A DNA stretch of 64,000 bases from Scleromatobacter humisilvae (GCF_023231945.1 NZ_JAJLJH010000001.1:186001-250000); one strand, 5' to 3'. Positions 26,907 through 36,792 are shown, counted from the first letter of the stretch. Notes: a model not told the origin generated them from the letters alone. Program-made: numbers and translations.

Positions 26907-27782
26907 TCAGCCGCGGCGCGCCGCGATCTTCTTGGCGACCGCGACCTTGGTGGCCGCCGTCTTCCTGGCGGTCTTCTTGGCGGCGGTGGCCGCGTTGCGC
27001 GAGCTGTTGACCGGCACGACGACCTTCTTGACCGACGCGACCTTCACCGGCGCCTTGCCCTCGCGCGCGGCGGCGGAGCCGGCGCGCGTCTTGGCGGCGG
27101 CGGCGAGCTTGCCGGCGGCCGTCTTCGGTGCCGGCTTGGCGCGGCCCGCCTGCGAGCCGGCCGGCTTGGTGGCCGCGGCCTCGCGGGCGGTCAGCTTCTT
27201 CGCCGGGCCGCGCGTGGACGTCGAGCGCTCGGCCGGCGTCTTGGCGCGCGGCAGCGGCGCCGCCTTGCCCGCGGCAGCCTTCTTCGCCGCCGGCTTCTTG
27301 AGCGCGGCCTTCTTGGCCGGCGTCTCGTCATCGGCGTCGACCGGCTTGGCGGCCTTCGCGCGCTTCTTCGGCCTGGGCGTCTCGTCCTCGTCCTCGTCGT
27401 CGTCCGAGCCCTCGGCCTTCACCAGGCCGGTCGCCTTCGTGTTCAGCTTGATCGCCACCGGCTTGCCGCCCCAGATCTCCTCGAGGCGGTAGTAGTCGCG
27501 GATCGACGGCTGCATGATGTGCGCGACCGCCGCGCCGCAGTCGACGATGATCCACTCGCCGTTCTCCTCGCCCTCGGTGCGCAGCACGTCCATGCCGGCC
27601 GACCTCACCGCGTCGCGGACGCTGGCGGCCAGCGCCTTCGTCTGGCGATTGCTCGCGCCGGCCGCGACGATCACGCGCTCGAACAACGGCGACAGGTGCT
27701 CGGTGTTGAAGACCTGGATGTTCTGGCCCTTGACGTCTTCCAGGCCATCGACGATGGCGCGTTGCAGTTTGCGGATGTCCAT
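26907..27782 (-). CDS. rsfS: Ribosomal silencing factor RsfS with long histone-like tail
   Basis: Residues 1 to about 107 form a normal RsfS domain ([42 protein letters not shown]), which binds ribosomal protein L14 and blocks subunit joining in starvation. Usual length is 105-135, but this protein is 291 residues. It continues through an acidic patch (SDDDEDEDE, residues 116-124) into about 165 residues made of Ala, Lys, Pro, Arg and Thr, with [12 protein letters not shown]-type repeats like bacterial histone H1-like proteins. The tail keeps frame and codon bias to its stop, so it looks genuine. It may bind RNA or DNA; that is inference. Confidence 0.93.
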   Translation of the reverse strand: MDIRKLQRAIVDGLEDVKGQNIQVFNTEHLSPLFERVIVAAGASNRQTKALAASVRDAVRSAGMDVLRTEGEENGEWIIVDCGAAVAHIMQPSIRDYYRLEEIWGGKPVAIKLNTKATGLVKAEGSDDDEDEDETPRPKKRAKAAKPVDADDETPAKKAALKKPAAKKAAAGKAAPLPRAKTPAERSTSTRGPAKKLTAREAAATKPAGSQAGRAKPAPKTAAGKLAAAAKTRAGSAAAREGKAPVKVASVKKVVVPVNSSRNAATAAKKTARKTAATKVAVAKKIAARRG

Positions 27783-27822
27783 TAATTCTTCTTGCGGTTT
27801 GCGAATCGGGAGGGTTTCCAGC

Positions 27823-28434
27823 TCACGGCTGGGCGATTCGGTAGAGGTGGTGGTCGGCAATATAGCGCGCTACCGGCGTGCCGACCAGCGCCGTGACGTC
27901 CAGCCCGGCCGCGGCGCGCGAGCGCACCGTGGAGGCGGAATGCGGGAGCGGCGTCATCTCGACGATGCGCAGCGTGTGGGGAACATCGGCCAGGCCGGGC
28001 GCGGCGCGGACGCGATCGGCATCGCGCGCGGCCACGGCGAGACCGGCCAGCGCGAGGATCCCGCGCCAGTCGTGCCAGGTGTCGAAGCGCGCGTACTGGT
28101 CCTGGCCGATCACCAGCCACCAGCGCGTGCCGGGTTGCTCGGCGTGGAGCTGGCGCAGCGTGTCGACGGTGTAGCTGGGGCCGGCGCGGTCGAGCTCGCG
28201 CGCGTCGATGGAGAAGCGCGGCTCGCCTTCGGTCATCCGTTGCAGCATCGCGACGCGATCGGCGCCGGACGCGGGCGCGTGGTCGGCCTTGTGCGGCGAC
28301 TGGCGCGCAGGCACCCACACGAGCTCATCCAGCGCCAGCTGCGCGAGCGCGGCCTGCGCCAGCGCGCGATGGGCGAGGTGCGGCGGGTCGAAGCTGCCGC
28401 CGAACAGGCCGACGGTGCGGGTGGTGGCGGTCAG
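27823..28434 (-). CDS. nadD: Nicotinate-nucleotide adenylyltransferase
   Basis: Adenylates nicotinate mononucleotide in NAD synthesis. The nucleotidyltransferase motif [18 protein letters not shown] is at the extreme N-terminus and SASTVRSR near the end; about 203 residues, the normal size. No ATG, GTG or TTG lies between the upstream part of the frame and the essential motif. The start given is a CTG that overlaps the hemF stop (CTGA) and would give [13 protein letters not shown]. Termination-coupled initiation at this rare codon is the likeliest reading; a sequence error is the alternative. Confidence 0.9.
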   Translation of the reverse strand: MTATTRTVGLFGGSFDPPHLAHRALAQAALAQLALDELVWVPARQSPHKADHAPASGADRVAMLQRMTEGEPRFSIDARELDRAGPSYTVDTLRQLHAEQPGTRWWLVIGQDQYARFDTWHDWRGILALAGLAVAARDADRVRAAPGLADVPHTLRIVEMTPLPHSASTVRSRAAAGLDVTALVGTPVARYIADHHLYRIAQP

Positions 28435-29366
28435 GGCGTGATCCAGTCGCGCGGACGCAGGAAGTCGGTGTAGAGCACGGCCTCGGGCGTGCCGCCGTCG
28501 GGCGACCACTCGTAGCGCCACGCGGCCAGCGGCGGCATCGACATCAGGATGGCCTCGGTGCGCCCGCCCGATTGCAGGCCGAACAGCGTGCCGCGATCCC
28601 ACACGAGGTTGAACTCGACGTAGCGACCGCGCCGGTAGGCCTGGAAGTCGCGCTCGCGCTCGCCGTAGGGCAGCGCGCGGCGGCGCTCGACGATGGGCAG
28701 GTACGCGCCGAGGAAGGCGTCGCCGACCGAGCGCAGCATCGCGAAGCCCTGCGCGAAGCCGAGCTCGGTGACGTCGTCGAAGAAGATGCCGCCGATGCCG
28801 CGCGGCTCGTTGCGGTGCTTCAGGAAGAAGTACTCGTCGCACCAGGCCTTGAAGCGCGGATACAGCGCGTCGCCAAAGGGCGCGAGCGCGTCGCGGCAGC
28901 TCGCGTGGAAGTGGCGCGCGTCCTCCTCGAAGCCGTAGTACGGCGTGAGGTCCATGCCGCCGCCGAACCAGAAGACGGGCGCGGCGTCCTTCGGGAACGC
29001 GCAGAACAGGCGCACGTTCATGTGCACCGTCGGCACGTACGGATTGCGCGGATGGAAGACGAGCGAGACGCCCAGCGCCTCGAACGCGGCGCCGGCCAGC
29101 TCGGGCCGCGCGGCGGTCGCCGACGGCGGCAGCGTCTGTCCCTTGACGTGGCTGAAGTTGCAGCCGCCGCGCTCGATCAGCGCGCCGTCCTCGATCAGCC
29201 GCGTGAGGCCGTCGCCGATCAGCTTGCCGTCGGGCGGGCGCGTCCAGCCGTCGCTCAGGAAGGCGCCGCCGTCAGCCGCCTCCAGGGCGGCGACGATGCG
29301 CGACTGCAGGTCGAGCAGCCAGGCGCGGACGGCCACGACGTCGGGCCTGCCGATCGTCGCGCTCAT
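28431..29366 (-). CDS. hemF: Coproporphyrinogen III oxidase, aerobic
   Basis: Oxygen-dependent decarboxylation of coproporphyrinogen III to protoporphyrinogen IX in heme synthesis. At 311 residues it is full length. Signature stretches include [34 protein letters not shown] with the conserved His residues, [10 protein letters not shown] and [12 protein letters not shown]. The ATG overlaps the acyltransferase stop (ATGA), and the stop overlaps nadD. Confidence 0.97.
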   Translation of the reverse strand: MSATIGRPDVVAVRAWLLDLQSRIVAALEAADGGAFLSDGWTRPPDGKLIGDGLTRLIEDGALIERGGCNFSHVKGQTLPPSATAARPELAGAAFEALGVSLVFHPRNPYVPTVHMNVRLFCAFPKDAAPVFWFGGGMDLTPYYGFEEDARHFHASCRDALAPFGDALYPRFKAWCDEYFFLKHRNEPRGIGGIFFDDVTELGFAQGFAMLRSVGDAFLGAYLPIVERRRALPYGERERDFQAYRRGRYVEFNLVWDRGTLFGLQSGGRTEAILMSMPPLAAWRYEWSPDGGTPEAVLYTDFLRPRDWITP

Positions 29367-30082
29367 CGTGGCACCTCGTCCTCGCGCGCGCGCAGGCGCA
29401 CGGGCGCCGCGAACGCGGGACGCCTGCCCGCGCGGCCGCGCAGGCGCTGCGCGAAACGCGCCAGGTCGGCCGGGGCATCGCCGCTGAGTCGCCAGGCCGA
29501 GTCGAGGCCGACCTCGCGGCGCGGATAGTCGAGATACGCCAGCACCACCGGCACGCCGGCCTGCAGCGCCACCTGGTGGAAGCCGCTGCGCCAGCCGGGC
29601 GTGCGCCCGCGCGTGCCTTCGGGCGAGAGGCCCAGCCACATGAACTCGTCGCGCTGGCGGGCCTCGACCAGCCGCTGCGCCATCTGGCCGACGACGCCGT
29701 TGGGCGCGTCGCGCACCACCGGAATGCCGCCGAGCCAACGCAGCCAGCGCCCGAACAGCGGCACGCGGAACAGCGTGGCCTTGCCCCAGAACGTGACGTC
29801 GAGACCCAGCGACCACTTGGCCAGCACGGCCCAGACGAAGTCCCAGTTGGACGTGTGCGGGTACACGACGATCACGCCCTGCCGCGCGGGCAGGCCGTCG
29901 GCGACCACGCGCCAGCCGAACAGCCGCATCACGCCGCGCGCGACGCGGCTGCCGCGCAGGCGCACGGGCCGCGCGGTCAGTTCGACGGGCTCGACGACGG
30001 ACGCCGGCGCCAGGCGCGCCGGCTCGGAGGCCGCGAAGTCGCGACCGCCGGCGTCCCAGCACTCAACGCTTGTGGATCGCAC
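29363..30082 (-). CDS. Lysophospholipid acyltransferase family protein
   Basis: A 239-residue PlsC-like acyltransferase: the catalytic motif is HTSNWDF (residues 76-82) and the phosphate-binding motif SPEGTRG (about 153-159). Family members move acyl chains to lysophospholipids or other glycerolipids. A hydrophobic stretch before the first motif may dip into the membrane. The start shown overlaps the end of purD by 20 bp; no later ATG keeps the active site, but the first 45 residues look unlike the family, so the true start is uncertain. Confidence 0.87.
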   Translation of the reverse strand: MRSTSVECWDAGGRDFAASEPARLAPASVVEPVELTARPVRLRGSRVARGVMRLFGWRVVADGLPARQGVIVVYPHTSNWDFVWAVLAKWSLGLDVTFWGKATLFRVPLFGRWLRWLGGIPVVRDAPNGVVGQMAQRLVEARQRDEFMWLGLSPEGTRGRTPGWRSGFHQVALQAGVPVVLAYLDYPRREVGLDSAWRLSGDAPADLARFAQRLRGRAGRRPAFAAPVRLRAREDEVPR

Positions 30083-31346
30083 GATGCCCGATGTCGGTGC
30101 GATGCTGCTCGCCGTCGAAATGCACGTGGCGCAGCGTCTCGTAGGCGCGGTGCTGCGCGGTGCGTGTCGAGTCGCCGAGCGCCGTGACGCACAGCACGCG
30201 GCCGCCGGTCACGCTCGTGACGTCGCCCGCCAGCGCCGTGCCGGCATGGAACACGACGGCCTCGTCGGTGTCGACCGGCAGGCCGGTGATGCGATCGCCC
30301 TTGCGCGGCGCCTCCGGGTAGCCGGCCGCGGCCATCACCACGCCCAGCGCGACGCGGCGATCCCACTGCAGCTCGACCTGGTCCAGCGTGCCGTCGGTCG
30401 CGTGCATCAGCACCTCGGCCAGGTCGCTCTTCAGGCGCATCATGATGGGCTGCGTCTCGGGGTCGCCCATGCGGGTGTTGAACTCGAGCGTCTTCGGATG
30501 GCCCTGCCCGTCGATCATCAGGCCGGCGTACAGGAAGCCGGTGAAGACGATGCCGTCCTTGGCCATGCCTTCGACCGTCGGCAGGATGATCTCGTGCATC
30601 ACCTTGGCGTGCACGTTGGGCGTGACGATGGGCGCGGGCGAGTACGCGCCCATGCCGCCGGTGTTGGGGCCGGTGTCGCCGTCGCCCAGGCGCTTGTGGT
30701 CCTGGCTGGACGCCAGCGCGAGGACGTTCTTGCCGTCCACCATCACGATGAAGCTGGCCTCCTCGCCCGCGAGGAATTCCTCGATGACGACGCGCGGCGC
30801 ATCGTTGTGCTGCACCGCGAGGCCGCCCTCGGGCTTGAGCATCCAGTCGACCGCGGCATGCGCCTCGTCGACCGTGGCCGCGACGACCACGCCCTTGCCC
30901 GCGGCCAGGCCGTCGGCCTTGACGACGATGGGCGCGCCGACCTTGTCGACGAACTTGTGCGCCAGCGTGATGTCGGTGAAGGTCTCGTACGCCGCGGTGG
31001 GAATGCCGTGGCGCTTCATGAAGTCCTTCGAGAACGCCTTCGAGCTCTCGAGCTGCGCCGCCGCCCTGGTCGGGCCGAAGATGCGCAGGCCGTGCGAACG
31101 GAACACGTCCACCACGCCCTGCGACAGGGGGCCCTCGGGGCCGACCACCGTCAGGTTGATCTTCTCGGCCAGCGCGAACCGGGCCAGCGCCTCGGGCTCG
31201 GTGATGTCGACGTTGACCAGGCGCTTGTCCGCCGCCGTGCCGCCGTTGCCGGGCGCCACGTAGACGCGTTGCACGCGGTCGCTTTGGGCCAGCTTCCAGG
31301 CCAGTGCGTGCTCGCGCCCGCCGCCGCCGATGACGAGGATCTTCAT
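30063..31346 (-). CDS. purD: Phosphoribosylamine-glycine ligase
   Basis: The second step of purine synthesis, an ATP-grasp ligase of 427 residues joining phosphoribosylamine and glycine. The N-terminal motif [18 protein letters not shown] and the ATP-grasp segments [13 protein letters not shown] and [12 protein letters not shown] are all present. The ATG overlaps the yebC stop (ATGA), so purD is read from the same transcript as yebC. Confidence 0.97.
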   Translation of the reverse strand: MKILVIGGGGREHALAWKLAQSDRVQRVYVAPGNGGTAADKRLVNVDITEPEALARFALAEKINLTVVGPEGPLSQGVVDVFRSHGLRIFGPTRAAAQLESSKAFSKDFMKRHGIPTAAYETFTDITLAHKFVDKVGAPIVVKADGLAAGKGVVVAATVDEAHAAVDWMLKPEGGLAVQHNDAPRVVIEEFLAGEEASFIVMVDGKNVLALASSQDHKRLGDGDTGPNTGGMGAYSPAPIVTPNVHAKVMHEIILPTVEGMAKDGIVFTGFLYAGLMIDGQGHPKTLEFNTRMGDPETQPIMMRLKSDLAEVLMHATDGTLDQVELQWDRRVALGVVMAAAGYPEAPRKGDRITGLPVDTDEAVVFHAGTALAGDVTSVTGGRVLCVTALGDSTRTAQHRAYETLRHVHFDGEQHRTDIGHRAIHKR

Positions 31347-32068
31347 TCGGAAAGTACCGCGTTGTGATAGACGTCCTGCACGTCGTCGAGATCCTCGATG
31401 ATGTCCAGCAGCTTCTGCATGCGCGCGCTGTCGTCGCCCGCCAGTTCGACGTGGCTCTCGGGGCGCATCGTCACCTCGGCGCCGTCGGGCTTCAGGCCCG
31501 CGGCCTCCAGCGCCTTCTGCACGGCCTCGAACTCGGACGGCGCGGCCAGCACCTCGATCGAGCCGTCCTCGTTGGTGACGACGTCGTCGGCGCCGGCTTC
31601 CAGCGCCACTTCCATGATCTTGTCCTCGGACGCGCCGGGCGCGAAGATGAACTGGCCGACGTGCTTGAACTGGAAGGCCACCGAGCCCTCGGTGCCCATC
31701 ACGCCGCCGTACTTGGAGAACGCGTGGCGAACCTCCGCGACCGTGCGCACCTTGTTGTCCGTCATCGTGTCGATGATGACGGCCGCGCCGCCGATGCCGC
31801 GGCCCTCGTAGCGGATCTCCTCGTAGCTGACGCCCTCGAGGTTGCCGGTCGCCTTGTCGATGTTGCGCTTGACGGTGTCGGCCGGCAGGTTGACCGCCTT
31901 GGCCTTCTCGATGGCCAGGCGCAGGCGCGGGTTCATGCCCGGATCGCCGCCGCCCGTGCGCGCCGCGACCATGATTTCACGGATGACGCGCGTCCATTCC
32001 TTGCCGCGCTTCTCGTCCTGGCGGCCCTTGCGATGCTGGATGTTGGCCCATTTCGAGTGCCCGGCCAT
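31343..32068 (-). CDS. yebC: YebC/PmpR family protein (TACO1-like)
   Basis: A 241-residue protein with the invariant start [15 protein letters not shown] and the [10 protein letters not shown] motif. The family was long annotated as transcription regulators; recent work assigns it to translation of difficult, proline-rich stretches on the ribosome. It opens the nine-gene run that ends with rng. A TAAAAT box on the minus strand (32143-32148) lies about 75 bp upstream, in the sequence GGCTAAAATGG that also occurs before the ape operon; no good -35 is seen. Confidence 0.96.
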   Translation of the reverse strand: MAGHSKWANIQHRKGRQDEKRGKEWTRVIREIMVAARTGGGDPGMNPRLRLAIEKAKAVNLPADTVKRNIDKATGNLEGVSYEEIRYEGRGIGGAAVIIDTMTDNKVRTVAEVRHAFSKYGGVMGTEGSVAFQFKHVGQFIFAPGASEDKIMEVALEAGADDVVTNEDGSIEVLAAPSEFEAVQKALEAAGLKPDGAEVTMRPESHVELAGDDSARMQKLLDIIEDLDDVQDVYHNAVLSE

Positions 32069-32210
32069 AAGAAAACGCTCCTGGAAGACGACGCTGCCCG
32101 GAGCGACGGCGCTCGGCGGGCTTGGATTTGGGGGAAACGACCATTTTAGCCGGGCGCCCGAGGCGCGGGCGCCACACCCGGGCCGCGCGCCCTCCGTCGC
32201 CCCCGACTTC

Positions 32211-32525
32211 GAGCAGCCAGCCAGCGAAGGCCCCATCTTCCCGATCCTGGCCGACGCCGACAAGAAGGTCGCCAACCCCGACGCCATGCTGCACCCGAAC
32301 GCCAGCGCCACGGCGACCGTGCCCTCCGTGTTCGTCATCGACCCGCGGAAGAAGATCCGCCTGGCGCTGACCTGCCCGGCCAGCACCGGCCGCAACGTCG
32401 ACGAGATCCCGCGCGTGATCGACTCGATGCAGCTGACCGACTCGCGCAGCGTGGCCACGCCGGTCGACTGGAAGGACGGCGATCCGGTGGTGATCGTGCC
32501 GTCGCTGCACGCGGCAGCCGAACAA
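32211..32525 (+). pseudogene. Relic of a 1-Cys peroxiredoxin gene
   Basis: About 105 codons encode the C-terminal half of a 1-Cys (AhpC/TSA, Prx6-like) peroxiredoxin: [37 protein letters not shown] and [17 protein letters not shown] follow family order. The N-terminal thioredoxin fold with the peroxidatic Cys is missing, and after [10 protein letters not shown] the sequence leaves the family consensus. No start codon or ribosome site precedes it. A strong terminator still lies 115 bp downstream, so this was a complete gene once. Confidence 0.75.
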
Positions 32526-32640
32526 GTAAGCACATGCGGTCCGCTTCGTTGCGCCGCCGCGCCCGCGCGCCGAAACTGGCGCTGCGCCAACGCAAGGGGG
32601 CGTGACGGGACGCCAGGGTTGACGGGCCCTGGCGGGTAGG

Positions 32641-32679
32641 GGGAGCGAGATGTCCAGTCTCGCTCCCTTTTCCTTTTTT
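32641..32679 (+). terminator. Strong intrinsic terminator
   Basis: GGGAGCGAGA and TCTCGCTCCC form a perfect 10-bp stem around TGTCCAG, directly followed by TTTTCCTTTTTT. It is the clearest intrinsic terminator in the window. The only gene it can serve is the peroxiredoxin relic upstream; the thioredoxin-like gene begins 20 bp later and must have its own start signal or read-through. Confidence 0.85.
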
Positions 32680-32698
32680 GCAGGCAAACTCCTGGCCG

Positions 32699-33091
32699 AT
32701 GAACCCGTCGAACCCGAGCGCCGAGCCCTTGCTGGTCGCCTGCCTGTGCGCCCAGTGGTGCCGCACCTGCGACGCCTACCGCGACACCCTCGCCGCCACG
32801 CGCGACGCGATGCGCCGCGGCCATCCCGACGCCGCGATGCGCTTCGTCTGGGTCGACATCGAGGACGAGTCCGAGCTCGTCGGCGACCTCGACATCGAGG
32901 ACTTCCCGACCATCCTGCTCGCCCGCGGCGACCAGGTGCTGTTCTTCGGCCCGGTGCTGCCGCACGCGCAGACGCTGGACCGCCTGGTGCGCAACGCGCT
33001 CGACACCGATCTGCCGCCGCTGTCCACCGCGGCGCTGGCGGAGGACGTGCGCGCCCTGCCCGCGCGGCTGCGCGCGCACGAGGCCCTCTAG
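32699..33091 (+). CDS. Thioredoxin-like protein
   Basis: A 130-residue cytoplasmic thioredoxin-fold protein with active site WCRTC (Cys21 and Cys24) after the strand [10 protein letters not shown], a cis-Pro in the segment IEDFPTILL, and no signal peptide. CRTC is unusual compared with the CGPC of thioredoxin proper, and an additional Cys17 lies close by. It probably acts as a reductase of unknown clients. The start is the ATG of MNPSN; a TTG 21 bp earlier would fall in the terminator T-run. Confidence 0.85.
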   Translation: MNPSNPSAEPLLVACLCAQWCRTCDAYRDTLAATRDAMRRGHPDAAMRFVWVDIEDESELVGDLDIEDFPTILLARGDQVLFFGPVLPHAQTLDRLVRNALDTDLPPLSTAALAEDVRALPARLRAHEAL

Positions 33092-33573
33092 GCCACGCGC
33101 AGCCTGCGCCCCGCGTTGTAGCCGCGCTCGACGTCCACCTTGATCTCCGCCGCGAACTCGCGCAGCTCGGCCTCGAGCCGGCGCCGGAACCAGCGGCCAA
33201 GGATGGGCGCGAGGACGGGCCGCAGCGGCTGGGTCAGCGTCAGCTCGACCAGCGTGCCGGTGCGCCCGCCTTCATCGCTGCGGTAGAAGCGCGCGACGAT
33301 CGAGCGGCCCCAGTGGGCGCCGGCGATGCACTGGTCGAGCACGCTGCCGTCCGGGCGGTCGAGGCGCTCCCAGACCTCGCGCCGTGTGCGCCAGCCGGGG
33401 CGCACCAGGCGCTCGAAGCGCGGCCCCGCGGGCCCGGGCGGCAGCTGGCGCAGGCGCTCTCGCGGGTGCACGCGCGCGACGTCCCGATGGCTGAGATCGT
33501 TGTAGTGCGCGCGCGCGACGTCGGGCGTGGCGGCGACCCACTCGTCGTGCTGGATCTCGATGAAGCCGGACAT
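33088..33573 (-). CDS. SRPBCC family protein
   Basis: A 161-residue protein of the START/polyketide-cyclase-like fold: it begins [23 protein letters not shown] and ends with the long C-terminal helix typical of SRPBCC proteins ([18 protein letters not shown]). These bind hydrophobic ligands; no specific role can be given. AGGAG lies five bases before the ATG. It converges on the thioredoxin-like gene with a four-base overlap of stop codons. Confidence 0.75.
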   Translation of the reverse strand: MSGFIEIQHDEWVAATPDVARAHYNDLSHRDVARVHPRERLRQLPPGPAGPRFERLVRPGWRTRREVWERLDRPDGSVLDQCIAGAHWGRSIVARFYRSDEGGRTGTLVELTLTQPLRPVLAPILGRWFRRRLEAELREFAAEIKVDVERGYNAGRRLRVA

Positions 33574-33697
33574 GCGCTCTCCTGGCAACACCCATGCCGC
33601 GTCGGGAACCGCGCGGCTGGAACCGGGAGACTACGGAAGGACGGCGGCGACGGATTCAAGCGGGCGCCAAGCCCGCTCCGGCGTCAGGGAGTTGCGC

Positions 33698-34381
33698 TCA
33701 GGCGCCGGGCCTGGCGGGCGTGGCGTACCAGAGCGCCGCGAAGAAGTGGCAGGTGGTGCCCGCCAGCACGAACAGGTGCCAGGCGAAGTGCATGTACTTC
33801 GCGCGCGAGTCGAAGATGAAGACGATGGCGCCCAGCGTGTAGGCCACGCCGCCGGCCAGCAGCCACAGCAGGCCGGTGGCGGGCATGGCGTGGATCAGCG
33901 GGCCGGCCGCGAGCAGCGCCGACCAGCCCATCGCCACGTACAGGCCGGTGGACCAGAGCGGGTGCTTGAGCATGTCCATCAGCTTGACGGCGATGCCGGC
34001 GGCCGCCATCGCCCAGACCGCGCCGAACAGCGTCCAGCCGGTGGCGCCGTGCAGCACGCCGAGCGCGAACGGCGTGTAGCTGCCGGCGATGAACAGGTAG
34101 ATGGCCGCATGGTCGACGCGCGCCAGGATGTTCTTGACCTTGCCGTCGGGAATCGCGTGATAGAGCGTCGACGACAGGTACAGCAGCATCATCGTGACGG
34201 AGAAGATGCTCACCGCGACGATGTTGAGCGCCGTGCCGTGCCGCGCGGCCATCACGACGAGGATGGGCAGCGACGCGATGGCCAGCAGGAAGCCCAGCCC
34301 GTGGCTGATCGCGTTGGCGATTTCCTCGCCCAGCGTCTGCGGGCGTTCGTCGAAGATGATGGCGGTGGCGGGGGTGGTCAT
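33698..34381 (-). CDS. Hemolysin III family membrane protein (PAQR type)
   Basis: A 227-residue protein with seven hydrophobic helices. The conserved family residues are present: GEEIANAISHGLG near the N-terminus, SSTLYHAIP and RVDHAAIYLFIAGSYTP in the middle, and HFAWHLFVLAGTTCHFFA in the last helix, giving the His/Asp set of the putative zinc site. Related to adiponectin-receptor-like hydrolases and YqfA. Despite the name, haemolysis is not established for most members. It stands alone. Confidence 0.92.
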   Translation of the reverse strand: MTTPATAIIFDERPQTLGEEIANAISHGLGFLLAIASLPILVVMAARHGTALNIVAVSIFSVTMMLLYLSSTLYHAIPDGKVKNILARVDHAAIYLFIAGSYTPFALGVLHGATGWTLFGAVWAMAAAGIAVKLMDMLKHPLWSTGLYVAMGWSALLAAGPLIHAMPATGLLWLLAGGVAYTLGAIVFIFDSRAKYMHFAWHLFVLAGTTCHFFAALWYATPARPGA

Positions 34382-34446
34382 GAGGCGATCGTACCGGCTT
34401 TGCCGTCGGGCTTGATGACCACGAGGCAAAGCCCGTGCCCGTCGGA

Positions 34447-35166
34447 TCAGGGCCTGGTCGCGACGAGGTTGATCAGCGTCTCCTCGCGCTCCTTGGGCGG
34501 CTTGATGCGCAGCACGCGTTCCATCAGCCCGAGATCCTCGCGGCTCCACCACAGGAACGGGTACGACACCTGCGAGTCCGGCACCACGAAGCCCGCGGCG
34601 CGCACCAGCGCGAGGTACTCGGGCGCGGTCTTCTGCACGTCCATCGGATGGCGGAACAGCAGCCGGATGATCCACGAATGGATGTAGCGCCGCGTCGACT
34701 CGGCGAACAGCAGCGTGCCGCCCGGCTTGAGCACGCGGAAGAACTCGGCGATCGCGGCGTCCTGGTCGACGAGGTGATGGAAGGTCTGGTGGCAGAAGAC
34801 CAGGTCGACGCTCGCATCGGCCAGCGGCAGCGCGGCGCTGTCGGCCTTGACGACCTCCGCCGTGCCGCCGCCCGCGGTGCGGACCTGCGCGGCCTCGCGC
34901 GTGGCGGCCTCCACCATCTTGGGCGCGATGTCGAAGCCGAGCAGGCGCTCCGGCTTGAAGCGCTCGTTGAGCTTGCGCAGCGAGCCGCCCCAGCCGCAGC
35001 CGACGTCGATCACGACGGGATAGCTCGCGCGGCGAGCCGGCATCATGGGCTCGAGGTCGCGCAGCGCGACCTCCAGCACGTGCACGTCCCAGGTGGGCGT
35101 CTGCAGGAACCAGTCGCCGAAGGCGGTCTCGGGGATGTAGGCGGGTGAGGTGCGGGCGTGGGACAT
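34447..35166 (-). CDS. SAM-dependent methyltransferase at the end of the ape run
   Basis: A 239-residue class I methyltransferase: SAM-binding motif VIDVGCGWGGSL (residues 52-63), motif II region GFDIAPKM, and the post-motif VLKPGGTLLFAEST. The C-terminal region PFLWWSREDLGLMERVLRIK would form the substrate lid. Known ape clusters contain a methyltransferase that modifies the aryl head group (as in the dialkylated, methoxylated heads of some APEs); position at the end of this same-strand run supports that role. It ends the run, 16 bp after the PPTase. Confidence 0.86.
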   Translation of the reverse strand: MSHARTSPAYIPETAFGDWFLQTPTWDVHVLEVALRDLEPMMPARRASYPVVIDVGCGWGGSLRKLNERFKPERLLGFDIAPKMVEAATREAAQVRTAGGGTAEVVKADSAALPLADASVDLVFCHQTFHHLVDQDAAIAEFFRVLKPGGTLLFAESTRRYIHSWIIRLLFRHPMDVQKTAPEYLALVRAAGFVVPDSQVSYPFLWWSREDLGLMERVLRIKPPKEREETLINLVATRP

Positions 35167-35182
35167 CGAAGTCGGGTGAAAC

Positions 35183-35848
35183 TCAGGCGCGCGCGACGCG
35201 CCAGAAAGTGCTCGTGGCGGCGCGATCCAGGCCCGCGCAGGCGACCTGCGACAGATCGTCCTCGCCGGCGCTGCAGATGGCGACGTGCAGCGCGTCGGCC
35301 TCCCACACGCGCACGTTCGCGCCGGCGGGGGCGCACGTCGTGGCGACGGCGTGGCGGAAGTCCCAGGGCGCAGCGCCCGCGGGGCACGCCTTGAACCAGG
35401 CCTCCTTGGCCGTCCACGCGGTCAGCAGCGCCGCCTCGCGACGCTCGGCGGGCAGCGCGTGCCAGCACGCCAGTTCGGGCGGCGCGAGCATCAACCCGGC
35501 ACGCTCGTCCGGCGCGGAGCGCGGGGCGCGCCCGAGTTCGATGTCGACGCCCACCGCGGAGGCCGACACCGCGGCCGCCACCCAGCCGAGGCGATGGGCC
35601 AGGCTGACGCGAACCGCGTCGTCATCGACGCCGGGCGCGCTCGCGCGCGGCGCGCATCCGGCCTCGGCGGACACGCTCCAGGACAGGGCGGCGACGCCCG
35701 TCGCGGCTTCCAGCAGTTCGCGCAGCAGGCGCCGGCTCGCCGCGAATGCCGCCTGCGCACCAGGCTTCAACCGCGCCCAGCGGGCGCGCTCGGAGTCGCC
35801 CACCCACGCCGGCGGCCCCGCCGGCACGGTGGAACCGGCCTCGGGCAA
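35183..35848 (-). CDS. 4'-Phosphopantetheinyl transferase, Sfp type
   Basis: Transfers phosphopantetheine from CoA to the active Ser of carrier proteins. The two family motifs are clear: GVDIE (residues 100-104) and WTAKEAWFK (145-153), with the metal-binding acidic residues in place. Expected to activate the two acyl carrier proteins of the ape operon. The only accepted start codon in frame is TTG at 35848, and the reading frame still looks protein-like for about ten codons before it (IRVAVARLP), so initiation may be at a CTG upstream. Confidence 0.88.
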   Translation of the reverse strand: MPEAGSTVPAGPPAWVGDSERARWARLKPGAQAAFAASRRLLRELLEAATGVAALSWSVSAEAGCAPRASAPGVDDDAVRVSLAHRLGWVAAAVSASAVGVDIELGRAPRSAPDERAGLMLAPPELACWHALPAERREAALLTAWTAKEAWFKACPAGAAPWDFRHAVATTCAPAGANVRVWEADALHVAICSAGEDDLSQVACAGLDRAATSTFWRVARA

Positions 35849-35885
35849 GCGGGCGACGGCGACGCGGATCAGCGCCGTGCCGGTG

Positions 35886-36317
35886 TCACTTGACGTTGGC
35901 GTACGTGCCCCGCAACGTGATGCCGGCCGCGAAGGTGCCGTCCGAGCATTCGATGTCGGTCGGGCTCTTGAACTCCACGTGGTCGCGCACGCTGACGATG
36001 TCGACCACCGCGTTCGCGTTCTGGCGCTGCGCGTGCTCGCGGAACTTGATCAGCGCCGTCAGGGCATTCCAGCGGCAGGCTTCCTCGGGCGTCTTGTTGA
36101 ACGCGTTGGTCCTCGCGTTGCCGGTGTCGGTGCCGAGCTTCTTCAGCACCTTGGGCGAGGGGCCGCCGGCGAGGTAGAAGCGGACGCCGTCCAGCCTTTC
36201 CTTCGCCTCGGGCATGTCCAGCACGCTCTGCAGCGTGACCGTCACCACGTCGTTCCTGGCGATGGCGGGCATCGCCAGCGTGGCGGCGGCCAGGGCGGCC
36301 ACGAAGATCCTCTTCAT
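35886..36317 (-). CDS. Small exported protein, often misnamed 'excinuclease ATPase subunit'
   Basis: A 143-residue protein with a signal peptide (MKRIFVAALAAATLAMPAIA). The mature part has VRFYLAGGPSP, TNAFNKTPEEACRWNALTALI and NANAVVDIVSVRD, the pattern of a family of exported proteins that databases often mislabel as excinuclease subunits; there is no ATPase motif. Cys residues in EACRW and DIECSD may pair in the periplasm. It is one of three exported proteins between apeR and the PPTase gene, and function is unknown. Confidence 0.75.
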   Translation of the reverse strand: MKRIFVAALAAATLAMPAIARNDVVTVTLQSVLDMPEAKERLDGVRFYLAGGPSPKVLKKLGTDTGNARTNAFNKTPEEACRWNALTALIKFREHAQRQNANAVVDIVSVRDHVEFKSPTDIECSDGTFAAGITLRGTYANVK

Positions 36318-36354
36318 CTCGTCGTCCTCGGGTTGGGCGGGGCGCAACGGCGCA

Positions 36355-36792
36355 TCAATACCGTTCGCCGTTGCCGGTGCGCACGGCGGCCCGGATCGCG
36401 GTGCTCAGGTCGTTGACCCACTGGTTGTACTTCGGATGGATCACGGGCTTGCCATCGACGGTGTCGTAGCCCATCTCGACGCTGCTCTTGTAGCGGATCT
36501 CGTAGCTCTTGGCATCGTAGGCGACGTCGACCACCACGATGTGCCCGCCGTTGGACGCCTGGAGCGACAGCACGCCCGGCTGCTCGCCCACGGCCGTCCA
36601 CCGCCGCGTCAGGCCGCCGTACAGGATCGCCTTGCGCATGGCGTCCAAGGCGAGCGGCTGGCCGTCCATCGTCACGATTTCCTGGCGCCCCAGCTCGCGC
36701 ATGGGAACGGACGATCGCGCCGCCGACGCTGTCGCAGCGATGGCAAGGCAAAGCGCGAGCAGCGTCGCGCGCAGCGTGAAGGGGGTCGTCAT
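36355..36792 (-). CDS. Exported hypothetical protein near the ape operon
   Basis: A 145-residue protein with a signal peptide ending ATASA (about residue 24). The mature domain has a beta-rich pattern, YGGLTRRWTAVGEQPGVLSL, GHIVVVDVAYDAKSYEIRYKSS, ending in a helix QWVNDLSTAIRAAV. This looks like a small alpha/beta surface or periplasmic domain. No family is recognised. It lies 22 bp after another exported hypothetical gene and 37 bp before a third, so they are co-transcribed. Confidence 0.72.
   Translation of the reverse strand: MTTPFTLRATLLALCLAIAATASAARSSVPMRELGRQEIVTMDGQPLALDAMRKAILYGGLTRRWTAVGEQPGVLSLQASNGGHIVVVDVAYDAKSYEIRYKSSVEMGYDTVDGKPVIHPKYNQWVNDLSTAIRAAVRTGNGERY

Noticed and set aside
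35886-36317. Annotation as an excinuclease ATPase subunit
   Set aside because: The protein is small, exported and lacks Walker motifs; the name is a database error for this family, so no DNA-repair role is claimed.
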